DNA of 64,000 bases from Streptomyces sp. NBC_01264 (GCF_026340675.1 NZ_JAPEOX010000001.1:496001-560000), one strand, 5' to 3'; shown: positions 27,715-36,209, counted from the first letter of the stretch. A program made the numbers and translations. Notes: generated from the sequence alone by a model not told the origin.

Positions 27715-28224
27715 GTGAAGCGGATGGCGGTCAAGGCCGTGGGCTGGGCCCGGTCGTTCCCCGTCTCGGAGGGCGTCCGGGCGGCGCGGGAGTGGACTGC
27801 GGGCCACCTGGCGTCGCTGCCGTGGAGCGGTTCGGTGGCCGACACCGAGTACTCCGTGCTGATCTGCGTCTCCGAACTCGTCACCAACGCGCACCTGCAC
27901 GCGGCCGGCACCGCGCACCTCGTCCTGACCTGGGACGGCCGCTGCCTGCACGTGAGCGTCGCGGACGCCGATCCTCGGCTGCCCCCGCACCGTGAGCCCG
28001 ACGCGGGCGCGGAATCCACCTCGGGGCGCGGGCTCGGGATCGTCACGACATTGGCCGATTCCCTGGACATCCACGCGTCCCACGGCGGGAAGGCGATCAC
28101 CGCGTGCTTCCGGCCCGGCGGCGGACCGGACCCGCACGGGCAGGAGCCACACCCGCAGGAGCCGGGCGCGCGGCAACCGTCACCGCGGCGTCATCCCGTT
28201 TCCGGGGATCCGGAGACGGGATGA
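27715..28224 (+). CDS. RsbW-like ATP-binding anti-sigma/regulatory kinase (HATPase_c_2)
   Basis: A 169-residue protein of the GHKL ATPase type found in anti-sigma factors. The N box is [16 protein letters not shown], the DxGxG-like region is [11 protein letters not shown], and the ATP lid is [16 protein letters not shown]. The ~40-residue C-terminal tail is Pro/His-rich and probably disordered. GTG at 27715 follows GGAGGAAACGGG; GTG at 27685 is an alternative. Such proteins bind a sigma factor or phosphorylate a STAS partner. Two STAS genes and a SigB-type sigma gene follow within 2 kb, which suggests partner switching. Confidence 0.88.
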   Translation: MKRMAVKAVGWARSFPVSEGVRAAREWTAGHLASLPWSGSVADTEYSVLICVSELVTNAHLHAAGTAHLVLTWDGRCLHVSVADADPRLPPHREPDAGAESTSGRGLGIVTTLADSLDIHASHGGKAITACFRPGGGPDPHGQEPHPQEPGARQPSPRRHPVSGDPETG

Positions 28225-28254
28225 CCGGCGGGGCGCCCGGGCGGCCGGCCGGGT

Positions 28255-28599
28255 TCACGCACTGACGGCGGCGTCCACGCTCGCGTGCAGGGACAGGACC
28301 GTATCGGCCCCGGTCACGGCGAACAGCCGGCGCAACTGCTCGCCGGGAGCCGCGATGCGCAGGGTCGTCAGGCGGTGCAGCCGCAGGAGCAGGTTCAGGA
28401 AGGAGGAGTCCCCGAAGGTGACGGAACCGGCGTCCAGAACCACCAGCGGATGCAGACCCGCGGCCTCGACAAGGGCCTCCTCCAAGGGAACCAGGGTGTC
28501 CTGGTCCAGCTCTCCCCGGGCCACCACCACCCAGCCGGCCCCGGCCGGATAGCCGTCCCCGACCACGCCCTGCCCGTATCCGTCCCCTGCTCCGGTCAT
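28255..28599 (-). CDS. STAS domain protein (anti-sigma factor antagonist)
   Basis: A 114-residue single-domain STAS protein. Strands WVVVARGELDQDT and PLVVLDAGSVTFGDSSFLN lead to the helix LNLLLRLH; one serine of GDSSFLN occupies the phosphorylation position of SpoIIAA/RsbV. Unphosphorylated STAS proteins bind RsbW-type kinases and release the sigma factor. It is the only minus-strand gene in the cluster, convergent with the RsbW-like gene (stop codons 30 bp apart) and divergent from the sigma gene. GGGGAGG lies 5 bases before the ATG. Confidence 0.88.
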   Translation of the reverse strand: MTGAGDGYGQGVVGDGYPAGAGWVVVARGELDQDTLVPLEEALVEAAGLHPLVVLDAGSVTFGDSSFLNLLLRLHRLTTLRIAAPGEQLRRLFAVTGADTVLSLHASVDAAVSA

Positions 28600-28812
28600 G
28601 TCCGCCTCCCCGGATCGTCTGCCGTACGTCTTTCCCAGGGAGTATGCCTGCTCATCGCTCCGGCGCCGCCTCCCCCCGGGTGTCGGCGCCCTTCACCCCG
28701 GCCGCCGCGCGCCTCGGGGCGGAACTCCTGTGCCCTCGAGGTGTGTAGACCCGCGAAGACGGGGCAGAAGCGCTCCCGGCAGCCGTCAGTCAATCGGGAG
28801 GGAGCGGCCACC

Positions 28813-29739
28813 ATGAACCGCTCGGCCACCGTTGTAGGCCCCATGCGCGCAACAGACGCGTCCGTACCGTCATGTGACGAGGAGTCCGCGGGAGCGCCCG
28901 CGCAGGACGCGGACCTGTTCCAGGTCGAGAACGCACGGGAGATGGCACCCGCGGACGCCCGGGAACTCTCACGGCTCTTCTTCGCCAGGCTGCGCACCCT
29001 GGAAGAGGGGACGCGCGAGTACCAGTACACGCGCAACACCCTCATCGAAATGAACCTGTCCCTCGTCCAGTTCGCCGCACGCCGCTTCCGCGCCCGCGTG
29101 GCCGGCGGCGGCCTCGACATGGACGACATCATCCAGGTCGGAACCATCGGCCTGATCAAAGCCATCGACCGCTACGACACCGAACGCGAAGTCGAATTCT
29201 CCACCCTCGCCCTGCCCTACATCACCGGCGAGATCAAACGCCACTTCCGCGACACCACCTGGGCCGTCCACGTACCGCGCCGCCTCCAGGAACTGCGCAC
29301 CGAACTCGCCAAGACCCAGGACGCCCTCAGCGACGAACTCGGCAGGGCGCCCACCGTCAAGGAAGTCGCCCACCACCTCGAACTGACCGAGGACGAGGTC
29401 ATCGAAGGACTCGTGGCCGCCAACGGCTACACCAGCAGCTCCCTCGACGCCACCACCACCGACGGCGACACCTCCCCCACCACCGGCCGCACCGCCCGCC
29501 CCATGGCCGAACGCCACGGCGCCCTGGACCCCGGCATGGAACTCTTCGAGGACTTCCACACCCTGGCCCCCCTCCTCGAACAACTCGACGAACGCGAACG
29601 ACTCGTCCTGCAACTGCGCTTCGGACAGGAAAAGACCCAAGCCGAGATCGGCGCCGCACTCGGCGTCTCCCAGATGCAGGTCTCCCGCATACTCACCCGA
29701 ACCCTCGCACGGCTGCGCACCGGCATGCTGGCCGTGTAG
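28813..29739 (+). CDS. SigB/SigF-family RNA polymerase sigma factor
   Basis: A 308-residue group 3 sigma factor of the SigB/F/G type that directs stress or differentiation promoters in Streptomyces. Region 2 includes MDDIIQVGTIGLIKAIDRYD and the -10 recognition part FSTLALPYITGEIKRHFRD, region 3 begins HVPRRLQELR, and region 4 has the helix-turn-helix KTQAEIGAALGVSQMQVSRI. The unconserved 70-residue N terminus is longer than in most paralogues. ATG at 28813 follows GGGAGGGAG. Flanking STAS and RsbW-like genes make this a self-contained partner-switching locus; the STAS gene at 29749 starts 9 bp after its stop. Confidence 0.95.
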   Translation: MNRSATVVGPMRATDASVPSCDEESAGAPAQDADLFQVENAREMAPADARELSRLFFARLRTLEEGTREYQYTRNTLIEMNLSLVQFAARRFRARVAGGGLDMDDIIQVGTIGLIKAIDRYDTEREVEFSTLALPYITGEIKRHFRDTTWAVHVPRRLQELRTELAKTQDALSDELGRAPTVKEVAHHLELTEDEVIEGLVAANGYTSSSLDATTTDGDTSPTTGRTARPMAERHGALDPGMELFEDFHTLAPLLEQLDERERLVLQLRFGQEKTQAEIGAALGVSQMQVSRILTRTLARLRTGMLAV

Positions 29740-29748
29740 GAAAGTACC

Positions 29749-30147
29749 GTGAACTCCTCATCCGGCGCGGAAGCGCGTGCCGACGCGTCGGCGTCAGCGG
29801 GCCCGTCAGCGGCCTCGGAGGCGGCAGCGGGCGCGTCGGCGCCGCTGACCGCCCGGCCGTGGCAGGACCGTCCGGGCGCGCGCCTGAGCGGCAGCTGCGA
29901 CCTCGACAGCAGGCAGTGCCTGTCCGCCGCCCTCGGTGTCGTGACCGCGATTCCCGGCCCCGTCGTCCACCTCGACCTGTCCGCCGTGATCTTCCTGGAC
30001 GCGGCCGCGGTCGCCGCCCTCGTACGGGCGTCGGCCGCTCTCGGCGGTCAGGGGCGGCGTCTGCTGCTCCACGACCCGCCGTACTCTCTCCGCAAGGTCG
30101 TGGAGATGTTCCCGGACGAATGCGCCGCGCTGGAGGTCGCAGCATGA
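29749..30147 (+). CDS. STAS domain protein (anti-sigma factor antagonist)
   Basis: A 132-residue protein with a ~33-residue Ala/Ser-rich leader before a STAS domain. The core is GSCDLDSRQCLSAAL, VVHLDLSAVIFLDAAAVAALV and RRLLLHDPPYSLRKVVEMF. Residue order at the usual phosphorylation site is FLDAAAV, with no Ser/Thr at that position, so it may be a constitutively active or differently controlled antagonist. GTG at 29749 follows GGAAAG. Its stop overlaps the next start as ATGA, which couples it to the MEDS/HATPase gene. Confidence 0.85.
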   Translation: MNSSSGAEARADASASAGPSAASEAAAGASAPLTARPWQDRPGARLSGSCDLDSRQCLSAALGVVTAIPGPVVHLDLSAVIFLDAAAVAALVRASAALGGQGRRLLLHDPPYSLRKVVEMFPDECAALEVAA

Positions 30148-31100
30148 TCACTGTTCCTGAGCCCGCCGGGCCCGGGGCCTTCGTCCATCCCGCCCTCTTC
30201 TACCAGGACTTCGACGGGTACGTGGCCGGCGTGGGCGACTTCGTACGCGCCGCCGTGTCGGCCGGTGAACCGGTCCTGGTCGCCGTACCGGGCCCGCGCC
30301 TGGACGCCCTGCGCGAGAGCCTCGGCGGGAGCGCCGACGGCGTCACGTGGACGGACATGACGGAGCTGGGCCGCAACCCCGGCCGCATCCTGGCCGCCCT
30401 GCAGGATTTCGCGGACCTGCACGTGAGCCGGCCGGCCCGGATCGTCGGAGAGCCGATCTGGCCCGGCCGCTCCCCCGCCGAGGTCCTGGAGGCCACCCGG
30501 CACGAGGCCCTGATCAACACGGCCTTCGCCGGCCGGCCCGCCACGGTCCTGTGCCCGTACGACGTACGGGGGCTGGCGCCCGAGGTGCTGTCCGACGCCC
30601 GGCGCACGCACCCCACCCTCATCGAGGGCGGCAGGGAGCTGCCGAGCCCGGCGTACACCGACGCCGCACGGGTCTCGGCGGACTGCGACCTGCCGCTGCC
30701 CGAGCCCGAGGGCGGGGCGGTCCGGTTCGTGTACTCCCACGGTGGACTGGCCGAGGTGCGCGAGCACGCCGAAGCCTGGGCCCGCGGGACCGCCCTGACC
30801 CCGGCGCGGCGCGGCGACCTGGTCCTGGCCATCAGCGAGGCCTCGGCCAACTCCCTGTCCCACGGGGGAGGCAAGGGCACGCTGCGCCTGTGGACCACCG
30901 GCGGGCCCGGTGCGGGCGTCGTCGCCGAGATCCACGACGCGGGCCGCCTGGCCGACCCCCTCGCGGGGCGCCGCCGGCCCTCTCTGGCCTCGGCCGACGG
31001 GGGCCGCGGACTGTGGATGATCCACCAGCTCTGCGATCTGGTCGAGGTCCGGGCCACAGCCGACGGCTTCACGCTGCGGCTCCACATGGCAACGCCCTGA
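30144..31100 (+). CDS. MEDS-domain sensor fused to an RsbW-like HATPase
   Basis: A 318-residue protein. Residues 12-165 form a MEDS (DcmR-type) sensory domain: FVHPALFYQDFDGYVAGVGD, EPVLVAVPGPRLDAL and VIGEPIWPGRSPAE-like sequence (VGEPIWPGRS). Residues 195-310 are a HATPase_c_2 domain with LVLAISEASANSLSHGGG (N box) and GGRGLWMIHQLCD. This architecture is common in actinobacterial anti-sigma proteins and may sense a small ligand. It is translationally coupled to the upstream STAS gene, so the pair probably act as antagonist and kinase. Confidence 0.87.
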   Translation: MITVPEPAGPGAFVHPALFYQDFDGYVAGVGDFVRAAVSAGEPVLVAVPGPRLDALRESLGGSADGVTWTDMTELGRNPGRILAALQDFADLHVSRPARIVGEPIWPGRSPAEVLEATRHEALINTAFAGRPATVLCPYDVRGLAPEVLSDARRTHPTLIEGGRELPSPAYTDAARVSADCDLPLPEPEGGAVRFVYSHGGLAEVREHAEAWARGTALTPARRGDLVLAISEASANSLSHGGGKGTLRLWTTGGPGAGVVAEIHDAGRLADPLAGRRRPSLASADGGRGLWMIHQLCDLVEVRATADGFTLRLHMATP

Positions 31101-31285
31101 CAGGGGAGGTCACCTACACTCGGGGACGGGTCCGGGTGTTCCCGGACCGCTCGGGGGCATACGGACAGTCCCGGACACCGACCACGATCTCGGCGGGCGG
31201 TCTCCCGGGAACAGCGAGCAGAGCAGCGTCGGCACGGGGGTGCGAGAGCACGGTGGAGACCATCGGACCGGAAACGGGAGATCCA

Positions 31286-31717
31286 GTGAGCGCCGGCCTT
31301 CCCGGCGGAGGCCAGCGGCGTCGCCTCGCCCTGACGGGCGTCGGGGGCGCGGTGGCCAAGGGGCGCGACTTCACGCGCCGGGCGCTGCGGGACTGGGGCT
31401 GGGACGGGACGGAGACAGCCGAGGACGCCCTGCTCCTCGTGTCCGAGCTGCTGACCAACGCCTCCCTCCACGCGGACGGCTGCCGGGAACTCGTCCTGAC
31501 CGCCGGGGAAACCCTGCGCATCGAAGTGCGCGACGGCACGACGGACCTGCCCCTCCTCCATCCGGCCCCGCGGCGCGGCATGCCGGGCGGCCACGGTCTG
31601 CACATCGTGGAGCGGCTGTCCGACCGCTGGGGCACGCACCCACAGGAGCACGGCAAGTCCGTCTGGGCCGAGATCGAGGCCGAGCGCCTGGTGTCCGGCA
31701 GGCCCGCGGCGCGCTGA
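31286..31717 (+). CDS. RsbW-like ATP-binding protein
   Basis: A 143-residue HATPase_c_2 protein. N box is ALLLVSELLTNASLHADG, then RIEVRDGTTDLP and the lid MPGGHGLHIVERLSDRWG. GTG at 31286 is preferred because CGGGAG lies 6 bases upstream; GTG at 31253 also fits. It is the third kinase-type protein in 4 kb, beside two STAS proteins and one sigma factor. The 185-bp gap from the previous gene suggests its own promoter. Confidence 0.85.
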   Translation: MSAGLPGGGQRRRLALTGVGGAVAKGRDFTRRALRDWGWDGTETAEDALLLVSELLTNASLHADGCRELVLTAGETLRIEVRDGTTDLPLLHPAPRRGMPGGHGLHIVERLSDRWGTHPQEHGKSVWAEIEAERLVSGRPAAR

Positions 31718-31797
31718 CCGGACGACCCCCGGGTCCGCTCTTCGGCTCTCCCGCCGCGGGAGCGCGTCGATCCGGCCGCCGGGGGCAGGAGCGCCAC

Positions 31798-31920
31798 ATG
31801 ACCTCTCATCAGCTCACCTCCCTGTCCCTGGCCCCCGCGATCGGGCCCTCGTGGGTGCACCTGCTCGTCATCGCCTTCGCGCTGATCGTGCTCGTGCGCA
31901 CCCTCTCCCGGCACCGCTAG
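31798..31920 (+). CDS. Small single-pass membrane protein (40 aa)
   Basis: ATG at 31798 follows CAGGAG by 7 bases and opens a 40-codon frame ending at TAG 31918-31920. The product has one hydrophobic helix (WVHLLVIAFALIVLVRTL) and a basic end (SRHR), typical of a small inner-membrane protein with its C terminus in the cytoplasm. It follows the RsbW-like gene by 80 bp. No family is recognised. Confidence 0.6.
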   Translation: MTSHQLTSLSLAPAIGPSWVHLLVIAFALIVLVRTLSRHR

Positions 31921-31923
31921 GAG

Positions 31924-31943
31924 CGCCCGGACCGCCCCGGGCG
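31924..31943. terminator. Hairpin between the small membrane protein gene and the MscS gene
   Basis: CGCCCGG pairs with CCGGGCG (7-bp stem, 6-nt loop) directly after the TAG stop, between convergent genes. Confidence 0.5.
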
Positions 31944-31982
31944 AGGCCGCCCCGTACGGGCGCCGCCCGGCGGGGAACTCCG

Positions 31983-33050
31983 TCAGCGGGGGCGCCCGTC
32001 GGTCGCGCCGTGCGCGGTCGGGGCCGGGTCCACCAGGACGCGGGGCAGGGCCCCGGGATGCTTCTCCGCCAGCCAGGCGATCAGCTGCTCGCGTACGGTG
32101 CAGCGCACCGTCCACACGTCGTCGGCGTCCTTGGCCGTGACGAGGGCCCGCACCACGATGGTGGAGGGCGTCGTCTCGGTGACGGCGAGGTCCCAGCCGC
32201 GGCCGTCCCACTGCGGGCAGTCGAGCAGGATCTCGTGGACCTTGTCCCGCATGAGGTCCACGGGCGCGCCGTGGTCGCAGTGGAGGAAGACCGTGCCGGT
32301 CATCTGGACGCCGCCGCGCGACCAGTTCTCGAACGGCCTGGTGGTGAAGTACGAAACGGGCATGGTAATGCGGCGCTCGTCCCAGGTGCGTACGGCGAGG
32401 AAGGTGAGGGTGATGTCCTCGACCTCCCCCCACTCCCCGGCGACCACGACCGTGTCTCCGATGCGCACCAGGTCACCGAAGGCGATCTGGAAGCCCGCGA
32501 AGAGGTTCCCGAGGGTGGACTGGGCCGCCACGCCGGCCACGATGCCGATGATCCCGGCGGAGGCGAGCAAGGAGGTGCCGAGCGCGCGGAAGCTCGGGAA
32601 GGTGAGGAGCATGGCGGCGCCGGCGATCACGGCGACGACGACCGTCACGACCCTCGTGATCAGCGTCACCTGGGTACGGACCCGGCGTACCCGGGCGGGG
32701 TCGCGGGTGCCGGTGGCATAGCGGGCGTACCCCGATTCGACCACGGCGGAGGCAACGGCCACGATCAGCCAGGCGCCCGCGCCGATCAGGGCGAGGACGA
32801 GGATCCGGCCGGTGGCGGCCGCGTGGTCCCGCAGCGGCGGCCATGCCGATTGCCGGCAGACGGCCTTGAGCAGTGCGGCGAGCAGGACGATCTGCAGGGC
32901 GTGGCGGCAGCGGCGCAGCAGGTTCCACAAGGGCGTTTCGGGGTGTCGTGCGCCGGCGCGGCGGAGCAGTCGGTCGACGGCCCAGCCGGCCGCGGCGGTG
33001 AGCAGGATCGAACCCGCCAGGAGGGTCAGGAGGCGAAGGGCGCTGTTCAT
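31983..33050 (-). CDS. MscS family mechanosensitive ion channel
   Basis: A 355-residue membrane protein with about four N-terminal helices, the pore-lining helix region LASAGIIGIVAGVAAQSTLG and the MscS beta domain (FAGFQIAFGDLVRIGDTVVV, then GEVEDITLTFLAVRTWD and PVSYFTTRPFENWS). Such channels open when membrane tension rises after osmotic downshift and let solutes escape. GGGGAG lies just before the ATG. Its place beside an osmosensor-like kinase and stress sigma genes fits a role in osmotic stress. Confidence 0.92.
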   Translation of the reverse strand: MNSALRLLTLLAGSILLTAAAGWAVDRLLRRAGARHPETPLWNLLRRCRHALQIVLLAALLKAVCRQSAWPPLRDHAAATGRILVLALIGAGAWLIVAVASAVVESGYARYATGTRDPARVRRVRTQVTLITRVVTVVVAVIAGAAMLLTFPSFRALGTSLLASAGIIGIVAGVAAQSTLGNLFAGFQIAFGDLVRIGDTVVVAGEWGEVEDITLTFLAVRTWDERRITMPVSYFTTRPFENWSRGGVQMTGTVFLHCDHGAPVDLMRDKVHEILLDCPQWDGRGWDLAVTETTPSTIVVRALVTAKDADDVWTVRCTVREQLIAWLAEKHPGALPRVLVDPAPTAHGATDGRPR

Positions 33051-33155
33051 GTCTCCCCAGTGGGTGGAAGCGGCACGGACGTTCCCGCGCCTGCCCCATG
33101 GCGGGGACCTGACACGGGAAGCCGCCCGGCGCGGGGAGGTCCGATCGGGAGCGGG

Positions 33156-33914
33156 TCACTCGCCGCGCCGGAAGGCCTTCCGCCAACCCGCGCGGCCCGG
33201 CTTCGTTGCCGACTTCGTTGCCGACTTCACGGTCGGCTGCGCGGTCGGCTTCGGCCTCGCGGTCGGCTTCGTTGCCGGCTTCGCCACCCGCTGCGCGATC
33301 CGCTTCGGTTCCGGCTGCGCGATCTGCTCGGGTACCGGCCCCGTCGCGGCCGCCGGTTGGTCGGGCCGGGGCCGGCGGTGCCACCAGTGCCTGCGGCGCG
33401 GGTGCACGGCCCGGCCCAGGCGGCGGCCGATCAGCAGGTAGCCGAGGAGGGCTCCGGTCGTGTTGAGGATGACGTCGTCGATGTCGAAGACGCGTCCCGT
33501 GACGAGGGCGCCCTGGATCAGCTCCACCAGCGTCATCAGACACACCGTCACCAGGGCGACCCGCAGCAGTCCCCGGGCCGGGGGCATGAGGACGGGCAGG
33601 AGCACCCCGAACGGCAGGCCCAGCAGCAGGTTCCCGCCCAGCTGGCGCACCGCCTCGGCGGTGGACGCGCCGTCCAGGTAGGCGTTGATCGAATGGCCGG
33701 GCCGTGTGTTGCTGTGCACCAGGGCCACCGAGGCGGCGGAGGGTTCCAGCGTGAGCCGTGCCAGCACCACGCTGAACAGGACGGTCCCGATGAAGGCGGC
33801 CACCATGGCCAGTGCCCGGACGGCCGGGTGCACAGGGCGGCGTCGTTGCCAGGCGGCCGCCGGGGAACCGCTGTCGGGGCTCTCACCGCGCCGCAGCGCG
33901 TGTCTCCATGTCAT
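33156..33914 (-). CDS. VanZ family membrane protein with a basic C-terminal repeat tail
   Basis: A 252-residue protein. The VanZ-like domain (residues 33-165) has four helices, with NLLLGLPFGVLLPVLMP, VCLMTLVELIQGALVTGRVFDIDDVILNTTGALLGYL as its signature region. The last ~80 residues are a Lys/Pro/Ala/Thr tail (KPATKPTARPKPTAQP) built on a 12-bp DNA repeat; it looks like histone H1 tails and may bind nucleic acid or cell-wall polymers. VanZ itself lowers teicoplanin sensitivity in enterococci, but most homologues are uncharacterised. It is upstream of the MscS gene on the same strand, with a 105-bp gap. Confidence 0.88.
   Translation of the reverse strand: MTWRHALRRGESPDSGSPAAAWQRRRPVHPAVRALAMVAAFIGTVLFSVVLARLTLEPSAASVALVHSNTRPGHSINAYLDGASTAEAVRQLGGNLLLGLPFGVLLPVLMPPARGLLRVALVTVCLMTLVELIQGALVTGRVFDIDDVILNTTGALLGYLLIGRRLGRAVHPRRRHWWHRRPRPDQPAAATGPVPEQIAQPEPKRIAQRVAKPATKPTARPKPTAQPTVKSATKSATKPGRAGWRKAFRRGE
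33201..33278. repeat. 12-bp repeat array coding the VanZ-protein basic tail
   Basis: Units such as CTTCGTTGCCGA (two exact copies at 33201-33224) and CTTCACGGTCGG/CTGCGCGGTCGG follow one another, with one 18-bp interruption. They encode the KSAT/KPTA-like tail on the minus strand. Confidence 0.7.
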
Positions 33915-34135
33915 GGCGGCTCGTCTGCCCTGCCAACGGGCCGGTACGCCCCGGCCGGAGGGCCGGATCCGGGCCCGCGTGCGGTCGCGACCTCCGTGCC
34001 CCGGGGCGAATGAAGGGCCGGAGCCGGGGCAGGCGAGTTCGGGCGGGGCGCCGACGGCGCCGCGTACGACATCGAAAGAGAGGGACGGCCGGCACCGCGT
34101 CGCCGCCCCCTGTCTGGCGAAGGAGTTGTTTTCGC

Positions 34136-34501
34136 GTGACTGAGCATGTGTGGAGCTACAGGTCGACCGCGGGCCACCTGACCGGCACCGATCTGATCGG
34201 GTACACGGTCGAGGCGACCGACGGCAGCATCGGCAAGGTCGACAAGCACTCCGACGAGGCCGGTGACGCCTACCTGGTCGTGGACACGGGCATCTGGATC
34301 TTCGGCAAGGAGGTCCTGCTGCCGGCGAGCGCCGTGATCATCGTCGATGTGAACGAAGAGAAGATCTACGTCGAGGGCACCAAGGAGCAGATCAAGAACG
34401 CTCCCGAGTTCCACCGTGAGAAGCACCTCGACGACGTCGGGTACCGCGCGGAGATCGGGACCTACTACGGCATCGGCGGCTTCGGCGGCCGCATCATCTG
34501 A
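34136..34501 (+). CDS. PRC-barrel domain protein
   Basis: A 121-residue soluble protein. The PRC-barrel fold is seen in TGTDLIGYTVEATDGSIGKV, DAYLVVDTGIWIFGKEVLLP and VIIVDVNEEKIYVEGTKEQI, followed by a short tail with YYGIGGFGGR. PRC-barrel proteins include RimM and photosynthetic reaction-centre subunit H; short stand-alone forms are frequent in actinobacterial stress regulons, with no known activity. GTG at 34136 has AAGGAG about 10 bases upstream. A terminator follows. Confidence 0.88.
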   Translation: MTEHVWSYRSTAGHLTGTDLIGYTVEATDGSIGKVDKHSDEAGDAYLVVDTGIWIFGKEVLLPASAVIIVDVNEEKIYVEGTKEQIKNAPEFHREKHLDDVGYRAEIGTYYGIGGFGGRII

Positions 34502-34530
34502 CCCGGAGGCAGCTGCCCCGGAGGTGCGAC

Positions 34531-34559
34531 CGGGCCCGGACTCGTCGAGTCCGGGCCCG
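34531..34559. terminator. Strong terminator between convergent PRC-barrel and hemerythrin genes
   Basis: CGGGCCCGGACTC pairs perfectly with GAGTCCGGGCCCG (13-bp stem, GTC loop), 30 bp after the PRC-barrel stop. Confidence 0.8.
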
Positions 34560-34626
34560 CGCCCTTGCCCTGCCCTCGCACCTGCCCCTGCACCTGTGCG
34601 CAGCACGGACCCGGCGGCATTCGCCG

Positions 34627-35130
34627 TCAGCCCCGTACGACCGCGCGCACGTACTCGACGCTGCCGCAGTCGGCGGCGAGGCGGCGCTCCCGCTCCCGCA
34701 GGAAGGCCGCCCCGAGCTCGGCCCTCCGCTCCTCCGGAACGTTCTCCCGGGCTCCGTTGAGGATGGTGCGCTCCTCCTCGTCGAGGTGGTGGGAGACCGC
34801 CTTGACCAGGTCTTCCAGGCGCCCGTCCCAGTCGTCGGACCCCACTTCGGACACCTCAAGCAGCGCCAGCAGCGCCTCGTTGCCCTCGGCGTGCTCCTCG
34901 GTGCCGTGCTCGACCTCGGCGTTGTCGACGTCCTTGAACCGCTTGAGCGCGCCGTACACCTCGCTCTCCTCCGCCTCGCCGTGCGCCACGAGGAGCGCGG
35001 ACAGCTTCGCGAGCGCGTCCGCCCGGTCGGCCTCCACGCTGCGCATCCGGCGGAAGAGGTCCTCCATCCTGCGGTGGTCCTTGAGGATCAAGGCGACGAC
35101 GTCCTGGTTCTCCTGTGCGTCCGCGGCCAT
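34627..35130 (-). CDS. Hemerythrin domain-containing protein
   Basis: A 167-residue four-helix bundle that probably binds a di-iron centre. Candidate ligands are His in LKDHRRMEDLF, His and Glu in LVAHGEAEESEVYG, His in EEHAEGNEALL and His/Glu in AVSHHLDEEERTIL. Bacterial proteins of this type sense or store oxygen or protect against oxidative and nitrosative stress. GAGGAGG lies 8 bases before the ATG. It follows the pattern of stress-protective genes in this part of the window. Confidence 0.9.
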   Translation of the reverse strand: MAADAQENQDVVALILKDHRRMEDLFRRMRSVEADRADALAKLSALLVAHGEAEESEVYGALKRFKDVDNAEVEHGTEEHAEGNEALLALLEVSEVGSDDWDGRLEDLVKAVSHHLDEEERTILNGARENVPEERRAELGAAFLRERERRLAADCGSVEYVRAVVRG

Positions 35131-35387
35131 GCCACGTTCCTCCTCTGTCTTCGCGTTCCGTTCGGTTTCGCAGGGGCGCCTGCTCGATACCGGCCGGTTC
35201 AAACCTCGACGCGTCGCGGTACGGAACGGTGGCCGGGGCGAACGGCTCTGGGCCATCCGGAGCAATGGGGGCGTGTTCCCTCCCGGCCGCCGACGATCCG
35301 CCGTACGGGCGGTGGATAGTCGGTCGGGGCGGTCGGCCGCACGGGCTGCCGGCCCCGCGCCCAGGCGACACAGGGAGAGTGGTTCCG

Positions 35388-35720
35388 ATGGTGAAGAAGG
35401 CATTGCTGACGTACGCCTTGGCGGCCGGAGTACTGATCGGGCCGCTGAGTACGGCCGGCTGGGCGGCCGGCGGGTACGTTCAGGGCGCATCCGGCCCCAT
35501 GGGCGTGGTCGAGACCCGCGCACCGCTCAACGTCCGCGAGAGGCCGACCGTGTACTCGGACGTGGTGAAGAAGCTGCATCCGCAGCAGCGGGTGCTCCTC
35601 GTGTGCCAGACGCGCGGGGGCTGGGTGGACGGCAACCCGGTGTGGTACCGCCTGCACGGCTCGAAGGGCTGGGTCTCGGCCCGCTACGTCCACAACCTCC
35701 AGCCGGTCCGTCCCTGCTGA
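35388..35720 (+). CDS. Secreted SH3 domain protein
   Basis: A 110-residue exported protein. A signal peptide (VKKALLTYALAAGVLIGPLS, cut near AGWA-AGG) is followed by a bacterial SH3-like domain: APLNVRERPTVYSDVVKKL, RVLLVCQTRGGWVDGNPVW and GSKGWVSARYVHN. Such domains bind cell-wall peptides or other envelope targets. GGGAGAG lies before the ATG. The 257-bp region upstream (35131-35387), shared with the divergent hemerythrin gene, has no other gene and must hold both promoters. Confidence 0.88.
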   Translation: MVKKALLTYALAAGVLIGPLSTAGWAAGGYVQGASGPMGVVETRAPLNVRERPTVYSDVVKKLHPQQRVLLVCQTRGGWVDGNPVWYRLHGSKGWVSARYVHNLQPVRPC

Positions 35721-35746
35721 GAGCGCGCTGCGGGCGGTGAACAGCG

Positions 35747-35787
35747 GTGAAGGGAGTGGCCCCGGTGTTCGGGGTCGCTCCCTTCAC
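35747..35787. terminator. Large bidirectional terminator between the SH3 and WhiB genes
   Basis: GTGAAGGGAG (35747-35756) pairs with CTCCCTTCAC (35778-35787), and the inner CCCCG/CGGGG extends the stem. The hairpin fills most of the 79-bp gap between convergent stops. Confidence 0.85.
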
Positions 35788-35799
35788 GGATGGCGGGGC

Positions 35800-36096
35800 T
35801 CACACGGTGGAGGGCACCGCGCGCCTCATGCCGCCCGCCCTACGGAGCTCACGCCTCTCGTGCGCGGTGAGCCCGCCCCAGACGCCGAAGGGCTCTCCCA
35901 CCTCCAGCGCGTGCCGCAGGCAGGCGCGCTGCACCGGGCACAGCGCGCACACGTCCTTCGCCGCCGCGTTCCGCGCCTCGCGCTCCGCGCGCTCCTCGCC
36001 GGTGGGGTGGAAGAAGAGGCGCGAGCCCAGTTCCCGGCAGGCGGCCTCCCCCTGCCACAACCAGTGGTGCTCGGCACGGCCCGGCAGGCGCGACAC
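35800..36096 (-). CDS. WhiB-like (Wbl) iron-sulfur transcription factor
   Basis: A 98-residue Wbl protein. Four cysteines that should hold a [4Fe-4S] cluster are in EAACREL, DVCALC and QRACL (C-x(n)-CxxC-x5-C), and the GVWGG turn precedes a basic tail (ERRELRRAGGMRR). Wbl proteins bind the principal sigma factor and respond to NO or oxygen. GTG at 36096 gives the family length and follows GAGGTGGG; a frame extended to 36213 would add 39 unusual residues overlapping the next gene. Which Wbl paralogue it is cannot be told safely. Confidence 0.92.
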   Translation of the reverse strand: MSRLPGRAEHHWLWQGEAACRELGSRLFFHPTGEERAEREARNAAAKDVCALCPVQRACLRHALEVGEPFGVWGGLTAHERRELRRAGGMRRAVPSTV

Positions 36097-36209
36097 ATTT
36101 CCCACCTCGGAACCTCCATCGGGGACGGCCCGGATCCGGACGGGTGCCGATCGGATGCGGACCTGGTGCGGATGCGTGGTCGACTCCCGTCTGACCCGGA
36201 ACGGCCGGC

